This document shows positions 1-5,385 of a DNA stretch of 6,355 nt, piece after piece. The notes beneath the pieces were generated by a model, which had not been told where the DNA came from, searched no databases, and saw only the letters and a list, made by a program, of their open reading frames with translations. The stretch is from an uncultured Clostridia bacterium (GTDB lineage: Bacteria > Bacillota > Clostridia > Lachnospirales > Lachnospiraceae), in NCBI GenBank assembly GCA_947178015.1, contig CAMWWW010000142.1, positions 1-6,355 of the forward strand, read 5' to 3'. Position 1 is the stretch's first letter. Each line of letters opens with the position of its first letter. A program made the translations under genes and the position numbers.

Positions 1-495
1 GGATAGCATCTGAAGAGCAGAAAGTGTTTTTCCTGCTGCCAAAAGTCCTGTCGTATTTCTGTCCAGACGATTGCAGATAGATGGCCGAAAACTCTCTAGC
101 TGTTTTTGGGTCAGCTCCCCCTTCTTCACTAGATACGAGATCAGAATTTCTACCATTGAAATATCGGTGTCCTTTGCCTTCTGAGAGAGAATCCCCGCCG
201 GTTTATTGAAAAGAAGCAGATTTTTATCCTCATAGATAATATCTTGCTCCATCTCCACAACATCTGCCTTCACGCTTTCCCGAAATTTCTCTATCGTCTC
301 ATCTGACAAAAACAGCCGAATCTCATCCCCGCTTAAAAGCAGCTCGGAACCTTCCGCACGCGCGCCGTTTAGTGTAATATTTTTCTTTCTAAGCATCTTA
401 TATAGAAAACCTTTTGGCGCCCTATTCAGATATTTGGACAGCAGCTTATCCAGCCGCTGTCCTTTTTCATTCTCTTTTACCACTATTATCTGCAT
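1..495 (-). CDS. RluA-family 23S rRNA/tRNA pseudouridine synthase, C-terminal part cut off by window edge
   Basis: Reading the minus strand from the ATG at 493-495 gives 165 uninterrupted codons that stay open to position 1. The protein begins MQIIVVKENEKGQRLDKLLS. Residues about 13-66 have the S4 RNA-binding pattern (RLDKLLSKYL, then a KNITLNG turn). Residues 85-101 (DIIYEDKNLLLFNKPAG) match the start of the RluA catalytic domain. The catalytic motif is NRLDRNTTGLL at 142-152, with D145 as the expected nucleophilic aspartate. The family isomerises uridine to pseudouridine in structured RNA in the cytoplasm; the exact target site cannot be told from this part. Family members are usually about 300 residues, so roughly the last half is missing here. 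A good AGGAG (504-508) sits 8 nt before the ATG. The start lies 15 nt after the stop of the gene at 511-1080, consistent with one operon. Family assignment is firm, subfamily is not. Confidence 0.9.
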   Translation of the reverse strand, partial: MQIIVVKENEKGQRLDKLLSKYLNRAPKGFLYKMLRKKNITLNGARAEGSELLLSGDEIRLFLSDETIEKFRESVKADVVEMEQDIIYEDKNLLLFNKPAGILSQKAKDTDISMVEILISYLVKKGELTQKQLESFRPSICNRLDRNTTGLLAAGKTLSALQMLS

Positions 496-510
496 TTCTT
501 TTACTCCTGC

Positions 511-1080
511 CTACAATACCAGTGTAAGCATCAGCGACGCCGTTCTCTCGTCCCGCACGCTCTGCTTCTCATCCACATCCAGTGCTGCAAGCTCCTTTAC
601 ACGTTTTAAAAATTTTCCTCTATCCGTAAAAATCTTGACGTTGGCCTTAATGCCGTGCTTTTTTAACATTCCTACAAGATAGTCCTGCGCATACCCTACG
701 TCGTATTTGGGGGAAGTCGCCAAACCGCAGACGGTTCCTCCCCGAATAACAATAAAATCCGTTGGCAGCACTTTTTTCTCCGTGGAGAGAAGCATGTCAA
801 CATACAAAATCGACTCCCCAGAAGCCTCCGCTATTTTATCATACTCCTCCCTTGCTTGCGAATGATAGGGAAGCATCATGCATAAGGTCGCAGCAAACTT
901 GGCGGCGGGCAGCACGCCCAGAATCGCCATAACCGTCAAGATATTCTCCCGGCTTCCAGTAGAAAAATATCCTGTCAAAAACACGGCAAGCACGAGAAGA
1001 AAGCAGACCGCACAGACAATCGCTCTCTGTCTTTTTTTGTTTTTTATATATTCAAATTGTCCTTTGTTTATTGGTTTCAT
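511..1080 (-). CDS. Hypothetical protein with two N-terminal membrane segments
   Basis: This 189-residue protein is not one I recognise. It starts with a basic cytoplasmic-type segment (KNKKRQR, 14-19), followed by two hydrophobic stretches at about 20-39 and 47-70, separated by a short STGSREN turn; this suggests a hairpin in the membrane with both ends inside. The rest, about 71-189, is soluble and mixed alpha/beta in character: VLPTDFIVIRGGTVCGL at 104-120 looks like two strands around a glycine turn, and VKIFTDRGKFLKRVKEL at 148-164 like a strand and a helix. No catalytic motif stands out. Start: the ATG at 1078-1080 has only a weak AGGG about 12 nt upstream, overlapping the stop region of the preceding SDR gene 14 nt away. 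The RluA-like gene begins 15 nt downstream, so all three are probably co-transcribed. Real coding is supported by length, tight packing between genes and a sensible membrane layout; function is unknown. Confidence 0.82.
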   Translation of the reverse strand: MKPINKGQFEYIKNKKRQRAIVCAVCFLLVLAVFLTGYFSTGSRENILTVMAILGVLPAAKFAATLCMMLPYHSQAREEYDKIAEASGESILYVDMLLSTEKKVLPTDFIVIRGGTVCGLATSPKYDVGYAQDYLVGMLKKHGIKANVKIFTDRGKFLKRVKELAALDVDEKQSVRDERTASLMLTLVL

Positions 1081-1094
1081 CTTCTTTTCATTCC

Positions 1095-1856
1095 CTATAT
1101 GAAGTTAAACATAAACTCATGCGGCAAAAGCTTGGCGAGCACATGTAGCGCTTTCATCGTACCACCATATACGGACATACTTTTTCCCGCCACAGAATCA
1201 TAAAATGCTTTTCTCACTACCTTTTCTGGATCTGCCATCACAAGTTTTTTATAGACTGGTATGGAACCGGTCTGCTCCGCCAGATCAAAAAACTCTGTGT
1301 TTACCGGTCCCGGACACACGGCGGTCACGCGGATGCCGGTGTTGGACAGCTCATTATTGAGCGCCCTTGAAAAGCTTAATACATAGGACTTGGTTGCGGC
1401 ATATACGGCAAAGCCCGGCTGTGGAAGAAATGCCGCCGCAGATGCCATCTGTATTATGCGGGATTTTTTCGCCATATAAGGAAGTACCATCAAGGTAAGC
1501 TCCGTCAAAGCAAGACAATTTACCTTTACCATCGAGAGCTGCCCTTCCACGGGAAGTGCCGTCACGCGCCCTATTTTCCCAAAGCCTGCACAATTAATTA
1601 AAAACTTAACTGCCGGTTTCTTTTCCTTTAATAAATATGCCAGAACGCCCACTGCCTCCTTGCTGGTAATGTCCATTTCAATTGGAACAAGTTTTGTCCC
1701 AACCTCTTTCGCCAGCGCCTTTAAGCGCTCCTCTCTTCTGGCAATCACCCAGATTTCATCCAAGCTTATTAGCTCCTTATCAAGAAGCCTTACAAACTCC
1801 CTTCCTATCCCGGAGGAAGCCCCTGTTACAATAGCTATTTTTAAATTATTTGCCAT
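1095..1856 (-). CDS. Short-chain dehydrogenase/reductase (SDR), DltE-like
   Basis: From the preferred ATG at 1854-1856 the protein is 253 residues, the usual size for a classical SDR. The Rossmann nucleotide-binding glycine motif TGASSGIG is at 11-18, the structural NCAG at 88-91, the catalytic tetrad is N113, S139, Y152 and K156 (VYAATK), and the PG after strand six is at 182-183. Paired arginines at 40-41, just after the second strand (VIARRE), favour NADP(H) over NAD(H). The reaction is NAD(P)-dependent oxidation or reduction of an alcohol or ketone; the substrate cannot be read from the sequence. It resembles the COG0300 (DltE/YqjQ-like) group. The reading frame is open 23 codons further up to 1925, but that extension crosses a GC-rich stem-loop and has no ribosome site, whereas GAGGA stands 5 nt before the chosen ATG. 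It follows the YgiQ gene after 105 nt and precedes the membrane protein by 14 nt. Confidence 0.93.
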   Translation of the reverse strand: MANNLKIAIVTGASSGIGREFVRLLDKELISLDEIWVIARREERLKALAKEVGTKLVPIEMDITSKEAVGVLAYLLKEKKPAVKFLINCAGFGKIGRVTALPVEGQLSMVKVNCLALTELTLMVLPYMAKKSRIIQMASAAAFLPQPGFAVYAATKSYVLSFSRALNNELSNTGIRVTAVCPGPVNTEFFDLAEQTGSIPVYKKLVMADPEKVVRKAFYDSVAGKSMSVYGGTMKALHVLAKLLPHEFMFNFI

Positions 1857-1861
1857 TTTAA

Positions 1862-1866
1862 TCCTC
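1862..1866 (-). promoter_or_regulatory. Ribosome binding site deciding the SDR start
   Basis: GAGGA on the minus strand lies 5 nt upstream of the ATG at 1854-1856. The two other in-frame ATGs upstream (1866-1868 and 1923-1925) have no comparable site, so the shorter 253-residue product is preferred over a 276-residue one. Confidence 0.75.
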
Positions 1867-1870
1867 ATTT

Positions 1871-1919
1871 CTGCGCTGCTTTTTGCGCCTAAAGCAATTT
1901 TGTTGCAAGCAGCGCGCAG
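1871..1919 (-). other. GC-rich stem-loop in the leader of the SDR gene
   Basis: The arms 1873-1881 (gcgctgctt on the plus strand) and 1907-1915 (aagcagcgc) are perfectly complementary over 9 bp. The stem extends by CTG/CAG (1871-1873 with 1917-1919) if two bases are bulged. Inside it, gcaa at 1894-1897 pairs with ttgc at 1903-1906 and would stack directly on the main stem. The structure ends only about 5 nt before the GAGGA ribosome site. No U-tract follows, so it is not a normal terminator. It may be an RNA leader that influences translation or processing; that role is inference. Confidence 0.45.
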
Positions 1920-1932
1920 ACACATATTGTCG

Positions 1933-1954
1933 TGTGAAAAATATATTTTTCACA
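1933..1954. repeat. 22-bp perfect palindrome in the YgiQ-SDR gap
   Basis: The 22 bases are exactly self-complementary: TGTGAAAAATA on one half mirrored by TATTTTTCACA on the other. It starts 8 bp downstream of the YgiQ stop codon and lies about 77 bp before the SDR start. As RNA it would form an AU-rich hairpin of about 9 bp without a following U-tract, which argues against an efficient terminator. As DNA it has the form of a dimer-binding operator, with TGTGA and TCACA ends 12 bp apart. I cannot name a regulator. Confidence 0.55.
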
Positions 1955-1961
1955 TTATCTC

Positions 1962-3884
1962 CTATTTATTCTTTTTTGCCTTCTTTTTATGCACATTGCG
2001 GATGGTTTTCTTTTTGGCCGGCGCCTGTCTTTTTCCTTCTTCCCGCTGTCTCTGCCGCTGTTCTTGCAGGCGCTTCGCCGCCTTCTGCGGACGTATCAGA
2101 CAGTTTTTCCCGAAGCCGACCAAATCCATCCTGTCCGCCTTTTTCAAAGCCTCAAGCACCAGATCATAATTGGCAGGATTCCGATACTGGATCAGCGCGC
2201 GCTGCATCGCCTTTTCGTGCGGATTTACAGGAACATACACCGGCTCCATCGTGCGGGGATCCAGTCCTGTATAGTACATACAAGTGGAGATGGTCGACGG
2301 TGTAGGATAAAAGTCCTGCACCTGCTCCGGCATATAGCCAAGATCCCGCAGATATTCCGCAAGCTCCACCGCTTCCTTTAACGTCGATCCCGGATGAGAG
2401 GACATCAGATAGGGAACCAGATACTGTTTTAAACCAAGCTTCTCATTGATCTTCTTATATTTTTCTGCAAATGCCCGATATACACTGTTTTCTGGCTTTC
2501 CCATGCGCGCAAGCACCGGATCGGCAACATGTTCCGGCGCGACCTTAAGCTGCCCGCTCACATGATAACTGCAAAGCTCCTTTATAAATGTCTCCTCCTT
2601 GTCCGCCATCACATAATCAAAACGGATTCCAGAACGGATAAATACCTTTTTCACACCGGGAAGCTCCCGCAGCTTCCGAAGAAGAGTAAGGTAATCCTTA
2701 TGATCGACCGTCAAATTTTTACAGGGAGCGGGAAACAAACACTGTTTCTTCTGGCAGGCTCCTTTTTCAAGCTGCTTCTCACAAGCAGGATGGCGGAAAT
2801 TAGCCGTGGGGCCGCCCACATCATGAATATAGCCCTTAAACTCCTTGTCCTTGCTAAGAAGCTTCGCCTCCTCGATAATGGACGCATGGCTTCTTGTCTG
2901 TATAATGCGTCCCTGATGAAAGGTCAATGCACAGAAGCTGCATCCGCCAAAACAGCCGCGATTGCTGACTAAACTAAACTTGACTTCGCGGATCGCGGGC
3001 ACACCTCCCGCCGCCTCATAAGAAGGATGATACGTTCTCTGGTATGGCAGGGCATAAACATCATCCATCTCCATCTGCGACAACGGTTTGGATGCCGGAT
3101 TCTGCACCACATACACAGAATTGGGATAAGGCTCAACCAGCCGTTTCCCCACAAAGGGATCGGTATTACAATACTGCGTATAAAAGCTTTTTGCATATAC
3201 CCTCTTATCCCCGCTTATCTCATCAAAAGAAGGAAGCATCACAGCATCATAGATATTCTCCGCATACTTTGTTTTATAAACGGTGCCATCTACAAAAGTA
3301 ATATCCCTCACCGACAGCCCGCTCACAAGCGCATCTGCAATCTCGACAACCGATCGCTCACCCATGCCGTACATCAGCAGATCGGCCTGCGAATCCAGAA
3401 GAATCGATCGCTTGACCTTATTGGACCAATAATCATAATGCCCCAATCTTCGAAGACTTGCCTCTATCCCACCTAGCAAGATAGGGCTTTCTTTATAAGT
3501 TCTCCGTATTAAATTACAATATACCACCGTCGCATAATCAGGACGCTTTCCCATCACTCCGCCGGGCGTAAAAGCATCCATTTCCCGCCGTTTCTTTGAC
3601 ACGCTGTAATGGTTTACCATAGAATCCATATTTCCCGCCGTCACGAGAAATCCAAGCCGCGGTTTTCCATAGACCGTTATGCTCTCTGGATCGCGCCAGT
3701 CCGGCTGTGCAAGTAAGCCCACCCGATAGCCATGCGCCTCCAACACCCGACTGATAATGGCATGTCCAAAGGATGGGTGATCGACATACGCATCCCCAAT
3801 TACATAGACAAAATCAACCATATCCCAGCCGCGTGCCTCCATATCCGCGCGGCTAAGCGGCAAAAATCCCTGTTCTGCAACCAT
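1962..3884 (-). CDS. ygiQ: YgiQ family radical SAM protein
   Basis: The 640-residue protein is collinear with the YgiQ (UPF0313) family: N-terminal LPLSRADMEARGWDMVDFVY and GDAYVDHPSFG at 9-40, then GGIEASLRRLGHYDYW at 138-153. The radical SAM core starts at about 300, with the CxxxCxxC cluster-binding motif at C311, C315 and C318 (SNRGCFGGCSFC). The enzyme is expected to bind a 4Fe-4S cluster and S-adenosylmethionine and generate a 5'-deoxyadenosyl radical in the cytoplasm; I know of no established substrate for the family. A second cysteine group follows at C368, C377, C382 and C388. Residues about 490-600 (YPTPSTISTCMYYTGLDP and YRNPANYDLVLEAL) form the family's C-terminal domain. The last 40 residues are a low-complexity basic tail rich in K, R and Q. 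A purine-rich ribosome site (3887-3895) precedes the ATG. The gene follows the HAD gene after 58 nt that carry a palindrome. Confidence 0.97.
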   Translation of the reverse strand: MVAEQGFLPLSRADMEARGWDMVDFVYVIGDAYVDHPSFGHAIISRVLEAHGYRVGLLAQPDWRDPESITVYGKPRLGFLVTAGNMDSMVNHYSVSKKRREMDAFTPGGVMGKRPDYATVVYCNLIRRTYKESPILLGGIEASLRRLGHYDYWSNKVKRSILLDSQADLLMYGMGERSVVEIADALVSGLSVRDITFVDGTVYKTKYAENIYDAVMLPSFDEISGDKRVYAKSFYTQYCNTDPFVGKRLVEPYPNSVYVVQNPASKPLSQMEMDDVYALPYQRTYHPSYEAAGGVPAIREVKFSLVSNRGCFGGCSFCALTFHQGRIIQTRSHASIIEEAKLLSKDKEFKGYIHDVGGPTANFRHPACEKQLEKGACQKKQCLFPAPCKNLTVDHKDYLTLLRKLRELPGVKKVFIRSGIRFDYVMADKEETFIKELCSYHVSGQLKVAPEHVADPVLARMGKPENSVYRAFAEKYKKINEKLGLKQYLVPYLMSSHPGSTLKEAVELAEYLRDLGYMPEQVQDFYPTPSTISTCMYYTGLDPRTMEPVYVPVNPHEKAMQRALIQYRNPANYDLVLEALKKADRMDLVGFGKNCLIRPQKAAKRLQEQRQRQREEGKRQAPAKKKTIRNVHKKKAKKNK

Positions 3885-3902
3885 AATCCTCTCCCCTGAG
3901 CA

Positions 3903-3955
3903 AGAACATGTCTAAAAAATCATCTCTGCCAGAAAATAATGTTCAGACATGCTCT
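3903..3955. repeat. 53-bp imperfect palindrome overlapping the 3' end of the HAD gene
   Basis: The left arm 3903-3916 and right arm 3942-3955 are complementary at 12 of 14 positions, including a run of seven (CATGTCT/AGACATG). Both mismatches become G-U pairs in the minus-strand RNA. The centre of the loop, TCTGCCAGA at 3925-3933, is itself symmetric, and its midpoint, position 3929, is exactly the midpoint of the outer arms. The right arm encodes the last residues and TGA stop of the HAD protein. Transcribed toward YgiQ, the hairpin is not followed by a U-tract (the U run lies inside the loop), so it is unlikely to be an intrinsic terminator. It has the look of a small dispersed palindromic element or an RNA processing site. 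Confidence 0.6.
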
Positions 3956-4602
3956 AGTATTTCCCGATAGCTTACAATATAATAGTCTGCAAGCTCTCTC
4001 TTTTTCTCCTCCTGCGCCTTCGAATACAGATCCTCCACAGCGCACACCTTCATACCCGCGCTTTTGCCTGCCATAATGCCATGTACAATATCCTCAAACA
4101 CCAGACACTCCTCTGGCCTTGCCTGAATTCTCTCCGCTGCCATCAAATACACATCAGGAAAAGGCTTTCCCCTCGCAACATCACAGCTCGTTAAAATAGC
4201 GGAAAAATAAGAATCCACCTTGCGCTCCCTCGTCACCATCTCCACCAGCTCTCTTGAATTGCTTGTGGCGATCGCCATGGAGATCCGCCGTTCTCTCAAA
4301 TACGCAAGCAGCTCTTCCACCCCATCCTTTAAAGGAACCTGATTCTTATACTTCTCCCATGCCAGCTCATTCCAGCTTTTTTTAATCTGCTCCACGCTGT
4401 CCTCAAGCTGAAAACGCTCCTTAAAATACCGCGCTGTCTCAGAAAAGCCCATGCCCTCTATAGCGCCTGCCAGATCCGGAGGAACTGAAAGACCAAATCT
4501 GCCTAAATATTCCTTATCGATGGACTTCCACATCCACATAGAATCCACTAATGTTCCATCCAGATCAAAAATCACCGCTTTTATGCCTGCCAACATATTC
4601 AT
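3943..4602 (-). CDS. HAD-superfamily hydrolase, beta-phosphoglucomutase-like subfamily IA
   Basis: The 219-residue protein carries all four HAD motifs. Motif I is FDLDGTLVDS at 12-21, with D13 as nucleophile and D15 as acid/base. Motif II is IATSNS at 111-116, with T113 the probable phosphate-binding residue. Motif III is K146 in ARGKPFPD. Motif IV is FEDIVHG at 169-175, with E170 and D171 binding magnesium. The helical region at about 22-90 between motifs I and II is a C1 cap, as in the COG0637 group that includes beta-phosphoglucomutase and small sugar-phosphate or nucleotide phosphatases. The substrate cannot be assigned. Its ATG (4600-4602) overlaps the TGA of the pseudouridine synthase by 4 nt, and GGAGG at 4610-4614 stands 7 nt upstream, which fixes M1 over M3 and points to translational coupling. 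The last residues (LEHV) and the stop codon are encoded by one arm of the palindrome at 3903-3955, so the C-terminus may have been reshaped. Confidence 0.94.
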   Translation of the reverse strand: MNMLAGIKAVIFDLDGTLVDSMWMWKSIDKEYLGRFGLSVPPDLAGAIEGMGFSETARYFKERFQLEDSVEQIKKSWNELAWEKYKNQVPLKDGVEELLAYLRERRISMAIATSNSRELVEMVTRERKVDSYFSAILTSCDVARGKPFPDVYLMAAERIQARPEECLVFEDIVHGIMAGKSAGMKVCAVEDLYSKAQEEKKRELADYYIVSYREILEHV

Positions 4603-5321
4603 ATATAAGCCTCCATATCTTTATAAAGCCCTGCAAGCTCCTCCTTGGTAAGCGCGCGAAAACCCCCTTTTCCAAGCGACTCATCCAACCTTAAACTGCC
4701 CATAGAAAGCCTTTTCAGATACGTCACGGTAAGCCCCTCCGCCGCAAACATCCGCTTCACCTGATGAAATTTTCCCTCATAGATGGTAAGCTCCGCCTCC
4801 GAAGCCTCCTTGCTGCTCCTCACTATCCGCAGCTTCGCAGGAAGCGCCGTGAACTCCTTATCCACCACAAGCCCCTTTAAAAATCGCTCCGCCATCTCCT
4901 CTGTTATCCTTCCATCCACCTTGACAAAATATACCTTAGGCACATGATGCTTCGGTGAGAGCAGCCGATGCGAAAGCGCTCCATCATTTGTGATAAGAAG
5001 AAGTCCCTCCGTATCCTTATCCAGCCTTCCCACCGGAAACAGATCCCTGCGCTTCTTCTCTGTAATCAGATCCACCACCGTCGCTGCCTTCTTATCCCTA
5101 GAAGCGGACAAAATACCAGAGGGCTTATAAAGCATAAAATATTCCATTGCCGTGTAAGCGATTGGCTTCCCATTCCACAAAACCACGTCAGACTCGCCCA
5201 CCTGTGTCTCCGGCCTCTTTACCGGAGAGCCATTCAAGCAAACATTCCCCTTTCGAATGGCATCCTTTACCTCTCTGCGCGTGCCAGCACCCATATCAGA
5301 AAGAAATTTATCAAGACGCAT
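4599..5321 (-). CDS. RsuA/RluB-family rRNA pseudouridine synthase
   Basis: The 240-residue protein starts with an S4 RNA-binding domain (MRLDKFLSDMGAGTRREVKDAIRKG to about residue 60). A catalytic domain follows with FMLYKPSGILSA at 62-73 and the family signature PVGRLDKDTEGLLLITNDG at 96-114; D101 is the catalytic aspartate. Later family features are HHVPKVYFVKVDG at 125-137 and EGKFHQVKRMFAAEG at 182-196. The enzyme converts specific uridines of rRNA to pseudouridine. Its length, near 230-240 with no long C-terminal extension, fits an RsuA-like protein (16S rRNA, U516 in E. coli), but RluB, RluE and RluF share these motifs, so I give no symbol. It is the first gene after a full-consensus promoter, with the purine-rich site GAGGAAGG 7 nt before the ATG. 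It overlaps the HAD start by 4 nt. Confidence 0.95.
   Translation of the reverse strand: MRLDKFLSDMGAGTRREVKDAIRKGNVCLNGSPVKRPETQVGESDVVLWNGKPIAYTAMEYFMLYKPSGILSASRDKKAATVVDLITEKKRRDLFPVGRLDKDTEGLLLITNDGALSHRLLSPKHHVPKVYFVKVDGRITEEMAERFLKGLVVDKEFTALPAKLRIVRSSKEASEAELTIYEGKFHQVKRMFAAEGLTVTYLKRLSMGSLRLDESLGKGGFRALTKEELAGLYKDMEAYI
4610..4614 (-). promoter_or_regulatory. Ribosome binding site of the HAD gene inside the upstream coding region
   Basis: GGAGG lies 7 nt before the ATG at 4600-4602 and within the last codons of the RsuA-like gene. It selects the first of two close in-frame ATGs (the other is at 4594-4596) and goes with the ATGA stop/start overlap. Confidence 0.8.
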
Positions 5322-5355
5322 ATCGTTGCCTTCCTCTTTTATACATTATCCTTTG

Positions 5356-5384
5356 ATTATATCGATTCTTTTTTCCCTTGTCAA
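5356..5384 (-). promoter_or_regulatory. Full-consensus sigma-A (sigma-70 type) promoter
   Basis: On the minus strand TTGACA (5379-5384) and TATAAT (5356-5361) are separated by exactly 17 bp (5362-5378): a perfect match to the vegetative consensus in both boxes with optimal spacing. Transcription should start near 5349, giving a leader of about 28 nt before the RsuA-like ATG at 5321. The -35 box begins one base after the peptidase stop codon at 5386-5388, so the promoter occupies nearly the whole 64-bp gap. No operator-like symmetry overlaps it, which suggests constitutive strong expression. Confidence 0.88.
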
Positions 5385-5385
5385 A

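Noticed and set aside
1354..1593. Minus-strand 79-codon open frame inside the SDR gene
   Set aside because: It is an out-of-frame shadow of the SDR coding sequence with no ribosome site or domain. The same applies to the minus-strand frames at 2969-3196 and 5501-5686.
1857..1925. SDR reading frame extended to an ATG at 1923-1925 (276 residues)
   Set aside because: The extra 23 residues (MCLRAACNKIALGAKSSAEMRIK) are unlike an SDR N-terminus, cross a GC-rich stem-loop and lack a ribosome site, whereas the ATG at 1854-1856 has GAGGA 5 nt upstream and puts the glycine motif at residue 11, as usual.
1933..1954. Palindrome as a CRP/FNR or Rex binding site
   Set aside because: The TGTGA/TCACA ends are 12 bp apart rather than the 6 bp of CRP sites, and the site is longer than the 18-bp Rex form. 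Half-site resemblance alone is not enough.
1660..2381. Plus-strand open frames overlapping the SDR and YgiQ genes
   Set aside because: They lie opposite well-supported genes, have low-complexity or cysteine/serine/arginine-rich translations, no ribosome sites and no recognisable domains. The same holds for the other plus-strand frames at 434-682, 878-1102, 2529-3476, 4451-4651, 4968-5450 and 5461-5817.
3903..3955. Intrinsic terminator after the HAD gene
   Set aside because: The hairpin loop is about 25 nt and the U run lies inside the loop rather than after the stem in the direction of transcription, so the terminator pattern is absent.
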